From assembly GCA_017590115.1 (NCBI GenBank), contig JAGGNK010015447.1, positions 806,001 to 870,000 on the forward strand: DNA of 64,000 nucleotides, in the 5' to 3' direction. The translations under genes were made by a program, and so were the position numbers. Shown here in pieces: positions 39,201-48,950 of the stretch. Numbering within the stretch: the stretch's first letter is position 1; each line of letters opens with the position of its first letter. The DNA comes from Montifringilla adamsi. Taxonomy: Eukaryota; Chordata; Aves; Passeriformes; Passeridae. A model generated the notes under the pieces. The model saw nothing but the letters and a program-made list of their open reading frames with translations, had not been told where the DNA came from and searched no databases.

Positions 39201-42200
39201 TCTTTAATTAGGCACTCTTTAAAGGATAGCTTCATCTTTCTCTTGCCAAAAAACTGGCTCCTGTCCCTGGTTACTCAGCTGTGACAGCTCCCAGGCTGGA
39301 GTCTGTAGGTCACTTGCAAGGAGGTGCAATTTAACGTTGCAGCCTCTTAGTCCTAGGGTGACCTGTGCCTGCAGGGAGTACTGTAAGGAATGGTATAGAG
39401 GCCATAGTTAGGAATAGTGAGATGCTCGTGGAACTTCACAAAGAAGCTGCAGGTATGCAGACAGGTTATGTGTGAGAAAATTCGTGGTTTATACTTGATA
39501 TGATGGCATCTTAGCAAACTGGGTGGTTCTTAGAGCTGCCAGGGAGATTCCCAGACACTTCTAAGTGGATCTCAGAAAAAGAACATAAATCTAAACTTGG
39601 CTGTTGAGCTGAATATTTAACAAGTCTTATTTTGGGTAGTCTAAAACAACTCTTTCACCTCCTAAAACGTAAAATGTTTATGGTGTGATGCTTAAGCTAT
39701 TGGCTGGATGCAGCCAGTGGAACCTGCTTGAAATCTCTGTAGGTTCAGCTGAGTTTTAAAAAAAAGCTCAGTAGGAATTTCTGCTTTAACATAATTTTCT
39801 GGGAGTAATTACTGACTGCAGTAAGTTACAAAGCAAATTACCTCAAAGGCTTTCTGTACAACTCAATTTCGAATAAGTGGTACTGATGGACTCTTTTCCT
39901 GTTTTTTCAAAATGGAAAAAGGTTAAGCTGAGGTTAAAAAGTCCATATTGGAATTTCCTCCTGATAAGAAATGTCAGGCTTAATCCCTTACAAATGCTGC
40001 ATCAATGAGCTGTTTATTTTGGCAGCTAATCATATTGGTTTGCATCTAGAATACCTAATTTGCAAAAGCTTACATCTAGCTCCCTTTAATTAGTATTGAA
40101 CTGTTTTTATGTCCCTATTGATAGAAGTGTCCTGCTTGTTCCATGTGCCTTGTGCTGATTCTTTGATGCTTCACCACCCCTGTAATACCCTTTACCATCC
40201 TTTGGGAGTTTTGTTGCTCACCATGTCTTGCTGCTGTCTCCAGCTCACAGCTGTGATGATTAGGCTGGTTGTTCCCAAGTTCAGGAGCCAGAGGATTTGA
40301 CGTAAATGGGGCCTTTTACCTCAGAAATGTTGGCTTTTTCTTCTTCAACATACTCACTACCTTATTTCTGGGTAGAATTGTTTACAAGCTCTGACACTTT
40401 TTATAACCTGAAGAAGCATCTGCTTCAAGACTTTGCAGTTGTTGATAAATCACTATTCCAGTTGTCTCTAATTCCAGTTGTCTCTGTCTTCACCTGAGGA
40501 GAAGTTGATAACTTTTGGCTCTGAGCCTGTTGTAAAAAGTGTCTTACAGGTTGTCTTAGATGGCTTTATCTTGCCCATTTTCTAAAGCTTGTGAAACTGC
40601 AGTAAGGGTACACATTAATTGTGTCAAAATGAAGGCTTTATATATCAATTTTTCAGATGCATTTGCTTTGAAAATTAGGCACAACCCCCTTTTTTTTCCC
40701 TTGAAACACCTCGGTAAAGAAACTTAAACCTTGGCAAACGCTATCAATGCTATTTGCGGAGCAATTAATTTCATACCTTGCTGCTGAGGCCTCAATGACC
40801 TGCACACCTTTGTTTTCCTCCTCCCTAGGTGTTTACATCCTTATTGGAGCTGGTGCCCTTATGATGCTGGTTGGTTTCTTGGGATGCTGTGGTGCATCAC
40901 AGGAATCTCAGTGTATGCTTGGCCTGGTAAGTGCTCAGGGTAATGCTTAAATTCTTGAGCAGCATGATGAGAAAGGAAGGAAAATATTACTGTGTAATTC
41001 AAGGGCAGCAGATTGTGGACCCTGAAAAATTAGAGTGTTTCAAGTCATGGCCACCTACATAATGCTAAAGTGTTAAATAATAGTTCTCATTTCTGGCCTG
41101 AAATCCAGATGCTCCTGCTGCATTTGAACAGAGGATGATATCAAGAGGCTGGATGTGTCTGACATACACTGAAGTGTCAAGGCTGGGAGTATTGTGAACA
41201 CAGAACTAAAATGTTGATAACAGCAGTGCTATCGTTGCTAGACAGTTCATCCTGGACTCTGAAGGTGGTGCAATCTTTAATCTCTGAGACTAGAACTGTG
41301 GTATTTGGTGCTTGAAACAACAAGACTCTACTGTTCATAATCCCAGGCAGGACAAGCTCTTCTAGTTGACGACTGCTCTGCAAGCCAATTACTGGAGAGC
41401 AACGTCATTGTTTTCAGACGAGGCGGGAGGCAGTAGAGCTTACTGGGTTCATGCACATCTGTGCACTTGCATAACTACTCATCCAAATAACCAGAAGACT
41501 TAGTTAATAAAAGTCAACTACTATATGTAAAGGCTGATCTCTCCTGGGCATTCAGGTCCTATCCAGCCAGCTCTGGACCCTTGGCCCCTCGCAGCCTTTA
41601 CAAGGACAAAAGTAAAAGACTGGAGGCGCTCTTCTCCTCGGGACCAAAGTCCTACTTTATTCCTTGATAGGAGTCACCTCAGGATCCAGGCAGTGTCCCA
41701 GGGGGAAAAGAGACTTGGGGGTCTCCTCCTGAGCGATTTTAAGCTCAAGGGAAGGAGCCAGAGCCAATGGGATACAAGTGAGGAAGGGGCGAGGGGAGGA
41801 GTAAAACTGGGACAAACCATTACCACTGGGGCTTAAGGGGGGGGGGATGGGACAAACCATGTGATCAGTGCAAATTACCAAACACTCGGCAAAAACAACA
41901 ACTGGGTAAACTATTTAGTGCAATACAACAACTATAGCCACTGAAAGAACAACTCCCCTTCTGTGTCACAGAAGAACCTAAATTCAAGTATTTGTTGCAA
42001 AATTATACCTCTGGCCCTTTCCAATTCTGAGTATCTCTTTAAAGTGCTCCTGAATGATACTGGTGTTTTGGATCTGGTAATCAGTGAGAGACAAAACACT
42101 TTCATTTGTGTTTTATGGGATATACAACAAAATGGCCATTAGCATTCTGGGAGTTGGTGGTAAGCTAGGAATTAAGTAATGACTCCTAAAGCAACAGGAG

Positions 42201-45200
42201 TGACAAACCAGAATAAAGAATTGGTGCCAGCTGTTGTGGTGTGTCTGAATGACTTATACAGCTTCAAAGTTGAAGTTAACAGATGATTGGCTTTAATTAA
42301 CACTGATCAAAAAGCAGGTCTGGTGCTTGGAGAGCACTGCCAGACTTTCTGACGCTCCTGGGAAGAAGCGCTGACCCTTTTTACTGGTGTTACCAATGTC
42401 TCAGACCTCCAACTGCAACCTGGTTGAGTGACAGCTCCCACAAGTCTGGACGAACTTGCAGCATACATGTGTGATGTTGGTTTGTGGTGGTCTGGCCTTC
42501 AGGAATAACGTGGTCTTTCTTTTCTAGTTCTTCTTCTTCCTTTTTGTGATTTTTGCCCTTGAAATTGCTGCTGGGATCTGGGGATTTTCAAATAAAGAAA
42601 AGGTAGGTTGCTGTTAAAAGTTGGGAGTGGTGGGATGCTGGAACAGGTTTCCCAGAGAATCTATGGATGCTCCAGCCTGGCACTGTCCAAGGCTGGGTTG
42701 GATCGGGCTCTGAGCAGCCTGGTCTAGTGGAACATGTCCCTGCCCATGGCAGAGGTGCAGGACTTAGGTGATCTTGAAAGCTCCTTTCTGACCCCAATCA
42801 CTCCATGATTCTATGAGTGTGCCCACAGTCAGCAGTCTGCTGACATCTGTACCAGTACAAGTCAAATCCTTATTACCCAGGGAGTTTGGGGGAGAGGGAA
42901 AAAGGCTGATTCGAGCAAAACAACACAAAAAAATCTAACTGTAATATTTAAACACAAGACTGTAGCAGGGAAGCCAGAGTCCAAGAGGCTGTTGCATGCT
43001 AGAGGTGCCCTCCAGAGAGTACCTGACTGAGCTGTGAGGTGAAGCAGGCTGGCTGGGAGGCTTTACCACTTCCAGAGAGGAGCTGGGTCAGCTGACAGCT
43101 GCATGTATCTGCACCTGAAGCATGACTGATGTGGCTTGTTCCTCCCAAGCAGTCAAGATTCTGTCTTGTTTCAAAATCCCATGCTTAGTGACCAGGGTTG
43201 CTTTTCTGCTTGCATTGTATTACACAATGGGGAAATATAGAAACTTCAGTTTCTCTACAGTACAGTAGAATAGGGAATATTTTTGGGCAGCCAGTGGGCA
43301 AAGAGTTGGTTCTCTCACTCCTCTTAGAAGGTCAGAGATTTGGAAGGGGAAAACAGTCTTACCTCTTTAGGTGTGGCTGTTAAAGTGAGTGTACAGTTAT
43401 TTCTCACCTGAAACAAGTGAGCCTTCTGCCCACCCTCTGTTTGTACATGGCAGAAGAATGGGTGTTGTAGGCTGCAGGAGTTTTGATGACTGACTTGCTG
43501 AAAGCAAGTTTTTCATAATTAATACAAGGTATGACATTAGCACACCATTATTAGACAAATCTTTGCTTTTCCTTAGATTATTGATGAGTTAAAGGAGTTC
43601 TACATGGACACCTACAGAAAGAGAACTCAGACAAGTGCCAGAGACACCCTGAAAGCATTTCAGTTTGCTGTAAGTATATGGTTCTGCTTAACCTAGACAG
43701 TAATGCAGCTGTTCCTCACACTGTTCTTCATGCCACCTAGTCCCCTGTACAAATTTTTTACTAGTTAGAAGAAACCAAAGATTGCAGAGATGGTTTTGTG
43801 TAGTATAAATAAATTCAGGATGTCTTTCTTTGTCCCTCTGAAGTGTCTAGAACTAGGTGGTGGTGGTTGTGTGAGGGGTTCAGCCTTGTGTCTGTAAGGA
43901 GCATAGGCTGTTGCCAAAATGTTTTGTGTGTACTTAAAGAGGTCTAGCTCTTCCTTTCAGAACCTTGTCCTTTAATTTAAGGCTTGTTAAAATTTGGTTT
44001 ATAGCAGTCATGTGACAGGACTTGATCTGTAATAAAAACTAATGTAAATTATTTCCTTTTTTTTTTTTTTTAACAGATTGCTGAATAAAAATAAGGATTG
44101 TTTAACCTGAGTCTCTTTGTGTCTTTTGTTGTAGCTAAACTGCTGTGGCCTTACTGGAGCTGTGGAGCAGCAGTACATGGACACCTGTCCAGCAAAGACA
44201 CTGTCTGAGTCATTCTCTGTCAAGGTAAAACTTGATGTAATTCGCCATCAGCTCTGCCCAGTGGGTACAGTGAGAAACGCACTTCAGGAAACCCTCCCAG
44301 TCTGTGGGAAATGCCCATGTCACACTGGTGTGGCTGTCTGTCTGTGATCAGGCTGGTTATGGAAAACAAACCCACTATTACCATGGAAAGAACAAGCAGG
44401 AAGTCTGACCTTGCTCAGGAAATGTGCAGTCTGTGTGTCACAGACTCACTGCTGGGGTGGGCAGTGGAAGAGCAAAAGTTTGCCTAAAAAATACCCTCAC
44501 AGTGCCTTGAGAGCTCTGTTCTCCTCAGTGCATTTTCCTGGTGCTTGCTTGGAGCTGTCAGCTCCCTCCTGGTTAGGGAGAAGTAAGAGTTTGGGGTGGT
44601 AGCAAGTCTAAAGCTTCAGCAAGGACAGGGAGTGGGGTAAGGCATTGGTAGCCTGCTCAGGTGAGTTGGTGACTGTGAAGGCAATTCTGTGAATGAGGTT
44701 TCCCTGTTGGAGTATTGCTGCAGAGGTGCCTGTATACTACAAATAATAGGAGAAAACAGCTTTTGTAGTTTTGAACCACCCCTCTTCCTCTTTTCCTTAC
44801 AAACATCCTGTGCTCTTGCTTTATGCTCCAAGACTGTTTGTATGAGTCCTTCTATGGTTCTTAACGTGCAGGAATTCTGACTTGAGTTTTTTCAATTTAA
44901 TTGACAGTTCACTTATCTGCCCACATGAGACTGTTCAGTCTGTATCTTTAGTCCTGTCCATGCAGTCTGAGTTGGAGTGTGTGGGAGTAGCTGAGACTGC
45001 GCACAGGTTTTGTTTGTTTTTATTCTGCTGTGTGTTTTAGCTTCATCTGTTGATTTAATCTTGTGATGCCCATTCCCAGTTGTAGAAAAACAGTGGATAG
45101 ATTACAAGATCAAAGAAATGTAGTGGAGTGTACCTCTAAGAAGCAGTGCTGTGTTGGTATTCTGATTCAACTGGCTCATTCTTACCAGTATATCCCTTTA

Positions 45201-46766
45201 CTCTCAGATACAGTCTTTCTTTCTAGACTGGATAAAGAACAACAACATAAAAAGGTAGCTTTCAGCAGCTCACTGATGTTTGCTGCTGAAACAAGTAGGA
45301 CAGAAGCTGGGATAAGACTTTGACCAGCTACCAGGCTCTTAAAGATTTATACCTCTGTAAAAGTGCCTTGTTCTTCTTATTGGCCAGCGTGTATGTGTCT
45401 GTTCTGGGAAAAGGACTATACCTTTTTTTTTTTTTTTTTTTAAAGTTGCAAGGGTAATTCTTTGTCCAGGGAACATTAAACTGGCCCCTCTATGAATCTG
45501 CCCCTGGCATGGATCCTAGCCTAGGTGTCCTGCTGTTCCCATGCACTGTGGGTTCATGAGGTATCTGCAAAATTGCAGTAGCAATTGGCAATATCAAGAA
45601 TGGCTTTAAATCTGTTTTGATAAGGGATGAGCATCATCTGAAGTGCTGACAGCCAGATTGAGAGGGTAATCCTGCTGTAGTCAAGGTGCTGTTAACAAGT
45701 CTGAGGTACTTGAAGAGTAGATTTAAACTTCTCCACCAACTCTTGTGTTGGATCATCCCTGGCTCTCTTTAAGGATGTGACAGTAAAGGCCAGATCAAAG
45801 CAGCTTTTAAAAGATGAGTCTTCAGATGAACCTTGTGCATGTAAAACACTAAAGAACCATCTGTTCCATTTCAGTCCTGCCCTGATGCCATTGATGATGT
45901 CTTCAAATCCAAATTCAATGTCATTGGAGCAGTTGGCCTTGGCATTGCTGTAATGATGGTGAGTTTCCAGTTTGTTTAGAGGGTGATCAGAGGATACACA
46001 GAGCAGAAGTCTTGTAGAACAGTGCCTGGCCCTGCAGCTCACAAGGCCATTCCACTGAGGACAAGTCACAGCAGGATCAGGGTGTGTGCTGCAGGGCCCT
46101 GAGGCAGTGCAGAGGCTGGGATGTCTCAGGCTTTCCTGCTTCTGTTTTGGATTCGGATCTGCCTCCTTGCACTTTCAGCAGTGGTGAAACCTTATCAGCA
46201 ATGTGTGTAGATACGGAGTGAAGATGTATTGGTCATGTTGCTCGCCCACATCTTAATCATAATATCTGTTGGGGATTCTTCTTCTCTTTCCTTTATAACA
46301 ATTACAGGCCCTGCTAGAGGGCTGAAATAACAGGGCTGCTAAAAAAACTTGCACTTGTGTTTGACCTCTCTGGAGAAAAGCACATGTTGGGATGATCAAA
46401 CCTTTCTTAGGAGATATGGCAGTGGTTTATAGCTGCTGGTGCTGTGCTAGGGCCAGAAGTTGGACCTGAAGATCCTTGTGGGTCCCTTCCAACTTGACAT
46501 ATTCTGTGATTTATTTTCAAGTACTGAGGTGAATGGGATTCCTGGGAATGAACTTTGGGGATTGGGGGGTGGGGAATGGCAGAGTGAGGTGTAAAAATAC
46601 AGAATAAATGTGACCTCTGGGCTGTGAAGAGCAACTTGTCCTCATGCTGATGAAAGCATGTTTGCTTTCCTGATTTCTAATCTGTTTGCTTTCTTTTCAG
46701 ATTGTTGGCATGATATTCAGTATGGTTCTGTGCTGTGCCATCCGCAGGGAAAGAGAGATGGTCTAA
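27124..46766 (+). CDS. CD9: CD9 tetraspanin (8 coding exons, complete)
   Basis: CD9 is a four-pass plasma-membrane protein that organises integrins, immunoglobulin-superfamily partners and growth-factor precursors into microdomains. It acts in adhesion, extracellular vesicles and gamete fusion. Exons 27124-27189, 37977-38076, 40829-40926, 42528-42602, 43577-43669, 44135-44224, 45875-45958 and 46701-46766 total 672 nt: 223 residues plus stop, against 228 in human. Membrane segments lie near 14-34, 57-75, 86-107 and 190-214. The large loop has CCG (147-149) and cysteines 147, 148, 162 and 176, the two-disulphide pattern of CD9. Juxtamembrane Cys 9, 75, 76, 84, 213 and 214 are expected palmitoylation sites. 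The end EMV matches mammals. The start has a near-perfect Kozak context, GCCGCCACCATGC. All introns are GT-AG. The small loop lacks the human glycosylation sequons. Confidence 0.98.
27326..27350. repeat. Poly-C run (25 nt)
   Basis: Twenty-five consecutive C lie 137 bp into CD9 intron 1. The minus strand can form G-quadruplexes, and the pre-mRNA a C-rich motif bindable by PCBP/hnRNP K type proteins. Its length is probably variable and error-prone in the assembly. Confidence 0.95.
30806..30859 (+). repeat. Two adjacent perfect hairpins
   Basis: AAAGTATCAC (30806-30815) pairs with GTGATACTTT (30829-30838). Immediately after, TCCTCAGCA (30840-30848) pairs with TGCTGAGGA (30851-30859) around a 2-nt loop. 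Both are within CD9 intron 1. They are too short for a normal microRNA precursor. Confidence 0.7.
30893..30965 (-). mobile_element. CR1-like 3' tail fragment
   Basis: AGGTTGGAAAAGACCTTTAA then GATCGTCTAGTCCAACC matches the reverse complement of a CR1 3' end. Only about 70 bp are recognisable. Confidence 0.55.
32540..32561. repeat. 22-bp palindrome
   Basis: ATTTGCAATT is followed by CT and its exact reverse complement AATTGCAAAT. Each arm carries a TTGCAA core like C/EBP or octamer half-sites. It lies in CD9 intron 1. Confidence 0.85.
33413..33560. repeat. T-rich simple sequence with GGGG blocks
   Basis: Long T runs alternate with CGGGG, CTGG and GGTGGGG. Two near-identical units of about 17 nt (T12CGGGG type) lie near 33460-33490. 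The apparent 199-codon minus-strand frame across it is lysine/proline-rich low complexity. Confidence 0.85.
37977..38076 (+). CDS. CD9: CD9 exon 2
   Basis: 100 nt between TTCTTACAG and GTAAGC. Encodes [20 protein letters not shown] and [12 protein letters not shown], the end of membrane segment 1 and the small extracellular loop. It is shorter than human here and lacks the Asn-rich glycosylated stretch. It leaves one base of Gly56. Confidence 0.97.
38077..40828 (+). other. CD9: CD9 intron 2
   Basis: 2.75-kb intron from GTAAGC to CTCCCTAG. It contains a plus-strand CR1 fragment at 38822-39225; otherwise nothing is recognised. Confidence 0.85.
38822..39225 (+). mobile_element. CR1 LINE 3' fragment in CD9 intron 2
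   Basis: Plus orientation. It shows GGAGCACCTCTGCTATGAGG, GGTCAGCCTGGGG, GATTGGATATCAGGAAGGAA, TTCTCAGAGCAGCTGTGGCT and CCTGCCCATGGCAGGGGAAT in canonical CR1 order. A close relative lies at 59111-59535. Confidence 0.9.
40829..40926 (+). CDS. CD9: CD9 exon 3
   Basis: 98 nt. Encodes [20 protein letters not shown] and [12 protein letters not shown], membrane segment 2 and the short intracellular loop with Cys75, 76 and 84. Donor GTAAGT. Confidence 0.98.
40927..42527 (+). other. CD9: CD9 intron 3
   Basis: 1.6-kb intron from GTAAGT to TTTTCTAG, carrying the solo LTR at 41526-41930. Nothing else is recognised. Confidence 0.85.
41526..41930 (-). mobile_element. Solo endogenous-retrovirus LTR (405 bp)
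   Basis: The element starts TGTAAAGG and ends ACAACA on the plus strand, so it has TG...CA termini, and is flanked by a perfect 6-bp duplication ACTATA (41520-41525 and 41931-41936). Read on the minus strand, the U3 part has an ATTGG (inverted CCAAT, 41764-41768), a TTAAAA TATA-like box (41737-41742) and AATAAA (41661-41656), in the correct order for an LTR. Six-base duplications are typical of class II (alpha/beta-like, ERVK) elements. No internal viral genes remain, so it is a recombination relic. It is antisense to CD9. Confidence 0.85.
42528..42602 (+). CDS. CD9: CD9 exon 4
   Basis: 75 nt, phase 0. Encodes [20 protein letters not shown] and SNKEK, membrane segment 3 and the start of the large extracellular loop. 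Acceptor TTTTCTAG, donor GTAGGT. Confidence 0.97.
42603..43576 (+). other. CD9: CD9 intron 4
   Basis: 974-bp intron whose first 220 bp are mostly a CR1 fragment. The rest shows no recognised feature. Confidence 0.85.
42620..42820 (+). mobile_element. CR1 LINE 3' tail, directly after exon 4
   Basis: Plus orientation. GGAACAGGTTTCCCAGAGAA, AGGCTGGGTTGGATCGGGCT, GCCTGGTCTAGTGGAACATG and the terminal CCATGATTCTATGA define a CR1 3' end. It begins within about 20 bp of the exon 4 donor. Confidence 0.9.
43577..43669 (+). CDS. CD9: CD9 exon 5
   Basis: 93 nt, phase 0. Encodes [20 protein letters not shown] and [11 protein letters not shown], helices A and B of the large loop. It is two residues shorter than the human equivalent as I align it. 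Donor GTAAGT. Confidence 0.96.
43670..44134 (+). other. CD9: CD9 intron 5, with a decoy acceptor
   Basis: 465-bp intron. A 15-T run followed by AACAG (44057-44076) forms a strong 3' splice-site match 58 bp before the real acceptor at 44134. AATAAA follows at 44084-44089. See findings. Confidence 0.85.
44135..44224 (+). CDS. CD9: CD9 exon 6
   Basis: 90 nt, phase 0. Encodes [20 protein letters not shown] and [10 protein letters not shown]: the CCG signature, Cys162 and the variable loop whose SFQ site matters for egg-sperm fusion in mouse. Here it reads SFS at 170-172. Same length as human. Acceptor GTTGTAG, donor GTAAAA. Confidence 0.97.
44225..45874 (+). other. CD9: CD9 intron 6
   Basis: 1.65-kb intron from GTAAAA to CATTTCAG. 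It has a 20-T run at 45423-45442. Nothing else is recognised. Confidence 0.8.
45875..45958 (+). CDS. CD9: CD9 exon 7
   Basis: 84 nt, phase 0. Encodes [20 protein letters not shown] and GLGIAVMM: Cys176 of the large loop, then the start of membrane segment 4. Donor GTGAGT. Confidence 0.97.
45959..46700 (+). other. CD9: CD9 intron 7
   Basis: 742-bp intron ending TTCTTTTCAG, with a short CR1 tail at 46446-46515. Confidence 0.85.
46446..46515 (+). mobile_element. CR1-like tail fragment
   Basis: GTTGGACCTGAAGATCCTTG followed by GGGTCCCTTCCAACTTGACA and ATTCTGTGATT is a CR1-like 3' end in plus orientation, only about 70 bp long. Confidence 0.65.
46701..46766 (+). CDS. CD9: CD9 exon 8 (stop codon)
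   Basis: 66 nt encode [21 protein letters not shown] and TAA: the end of membrane segment 4 with palmitoylatable Cys213/214 and the short basic cytoplasmic tail. Confidence 0.98.
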   Translation: MVGMIFSMVLCCAIRREREMV

Positions 46767-47048
46767 GAGCTGTAAACCCGAGATTCCTGCACTATAAAAA
46801 TCCTCACCATTAACTTCTGCGTTCTGAGAGCATTTCTAAAACGTTATATATTTGTTACCTTTTTAATGCTTTATTTGGTACTGATGTAGGTTTGCTTTTT
46901 ACGTTACAGGTTAAAACGATAAAGGTTTATCTGACTCAAGACAAACATTGTACATAAAATATCTGACTTTATTGAAACTTGCATAATTTGGATGTAATTT
47001 ATGTTGGAGACAATTTGATACTTAATAAAGACTAAGATGTATTGTTTG
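46767..47048 (+). other. CD9: CD9 3' untranslated region
   Basis: Runs from the stop codon to about 15-20 nt past the polyadenylation signal. The AT-rich stretch includes TTATATATTTGTTACC. The end point is inferred. Confidence 0.7.
47024..47029 (+). terminator. CD9: CD9 polyadenylation signal AATAAA
   Basis: Canonical hexamer 258 bp past the stop, followed by a GT-rich downstream element (TGTATTGTTTGTGGGGG) as expected for a cleavage site. Confidence 0.9.
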
Positions 47049-48456
47049 TGGGGGAGAGAAGATGTTGCTATGTTGATTAATCCCACTGTTTGATGCATAG
47101 CAAGGAGTTGAAGTTGTATAACATCTTCAGTGTTTTTGGGATAACGCAGGAAAGCACTCCTATTCCAATGCCCCATGTTGGAAGGGAATGGGAGATGCTG
47201 TCAGAGCATGTCAGGGAAGGTGTGGTCATTCCTCTTTCCTTGGTGTGTGTGAATGAAAGCAGGTCTTAAATACATTCCTAAAATGTCACTGCTGTAACAC
47301 TTTCACTGTCACCTCCCTGGAGGATGGAGAAGGCTGGCTGTCACACAGGTGATGTGCAGGCAGTGATAGCTCGATGCAGCCAGGCTGGGCTCTGTCTTGT
47401 GGCCAGCTGGGCTTCCTGACATCAGCCTGTCTGCTGCCACAGCTGTCCCCTGGCATGGCCTTGGGCCCTTGTCAGGGCACATTGCCTAGTTGAATGCTCA
47501 GGATTTTTTTGCTGGCCGGCTTTCGGCTTTGTTTTCCTAAAGCCAGTGAGGTGCAGTCTCAAGGGCTTACAACAAGTGTGCCAAATCTCAGGTTTCCAAG
47601 TGAAATAAACCAAAGTTGCATGAGCAGTTATATGTCCAGCTCTGCAGTTGCAGAGTTGAGGCTGTCCTGTTTCAGTTTAAATATGGGTATGGGAGAGAGC
47701 AGAGACACCAGTGTGGAGCCCTTAGCCTAAAGAAATTACCAAGTTGTCCAGTATTTCTACTCTAAATGGCTTTTAACTGCTTTTTTTTTTTTTTTTGTCT
47801 TTAAAATACTTCCTTGTGGGGGCTACATATGGGCTTACCAGCAGATTGATGTGCTGTTCCTGTACCTGGTGCTCACTTACTGTACAATCTCATATGTGTT
47901 CTTGGAAGCTTCTGGGCTCTGTCCTCTGGGTAATACAAATGTCTCTGAGTAGTCCTTGCTTGTTCCCCTCTTTCTCCTGTGAGGAGGTTGGTATTTATTA
48001 TGAGAAATACTAGAATTGGTGGGTGTCAGGCTCTGCTGATGCATGAATGTATTGTCACCTTTGTGTTACCTACTGTCACTTGTCTACGGGAACCATGCAA
48101 CTCTCCTCTGTAACATGTTGCACTGTTCTGTGTTCATAGGCCTTCTTTAAAAAAAAAAATTCGAAAAAGTCAAATGGTAATCATGATTTTGTGTGTCTTG
48201 CAGAGACTGAAATTACTCCAGAAAGGAGTTGGTCTGATTTTCTTTTGTGGCTATATGTGACAGCCTGGAGGGGAAAATCTCTCATGGGAATTTGAGAGCA
48301 GCCATGTCACCACTGAGCTCTTGCAGAACTGAGAAGTAGCATTTTTGTCAGCTGGATAGTTCTGGGGATGTGAATGAACCTGGCACCTGGAAGAGCTGGA
48401 GTGAGTTGCTGTCAACCATCAGGAAAGTTTACTGCTGACGTTTTACGTCTTGTTCA
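47049..48456. other. Intergenic downstream of CD9, nothing recognised
   Basis: No exon of another gene is seen. A T run lies near 47780-47796. Confidence 0.5.
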
Positions 48457-48950
48457 CAGAATCATTTAGGATGGAAAAGACTTCCAAGATCATAGAGACC
48501 AACCTTTGACCAATCACCCACTTGTTAACCACACCAGAGCACTGAGTGTTGTGTCCAGTTGTTCCTGCATGGGAACACCACTCCTCCCTGGATAGGCCCT
48601 TCTAGTGACTAATCCCCCTTTCAGTGAAATTCCTCCTGATGTCCAACCTGAACCTCCCTTGGCACAATTTGAGGCTGTTTGCTCTTGTCCTGTCCCTGGG
48701 AGCAGAAGCCCAGCCCACCAACTTCCCCACCCCCCGCCAGTTCCCTCTGTTGCCCCTTATCAGAGTTTTGTTCCAGACCATTCCCCAACTGTTTTGCCCT
48801 TCCCTGGACATGCACCAGCACCCCAATATCTTTATTGAACTGAGGGGCTCAAAATGGATGTGGGATTTGAGGTGCCAAATACAGAGGGAAAATCACTGCC
48901 CTGGTTCTGCTGGCAACATTTTGATGCTGGTGCATGCGTTCAGATTGCCA
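48457..48950 (-). mobile_element. CR1 LINE 3' fragment (about 490 bp)
   Basis: Reverse orientation, the longest CR1 piece here. Landmarks in order: CACAGAATCATTTAGGATGG, AAATTCCTCCTGATGTCCAA, TTGTCCTGTCCCTGGGAGCA, GCCCTTCCCTGGACATGCAC and CACTGCCCTGGTTCTGCTGG. All known frames are broken. Confidence 0.9.
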
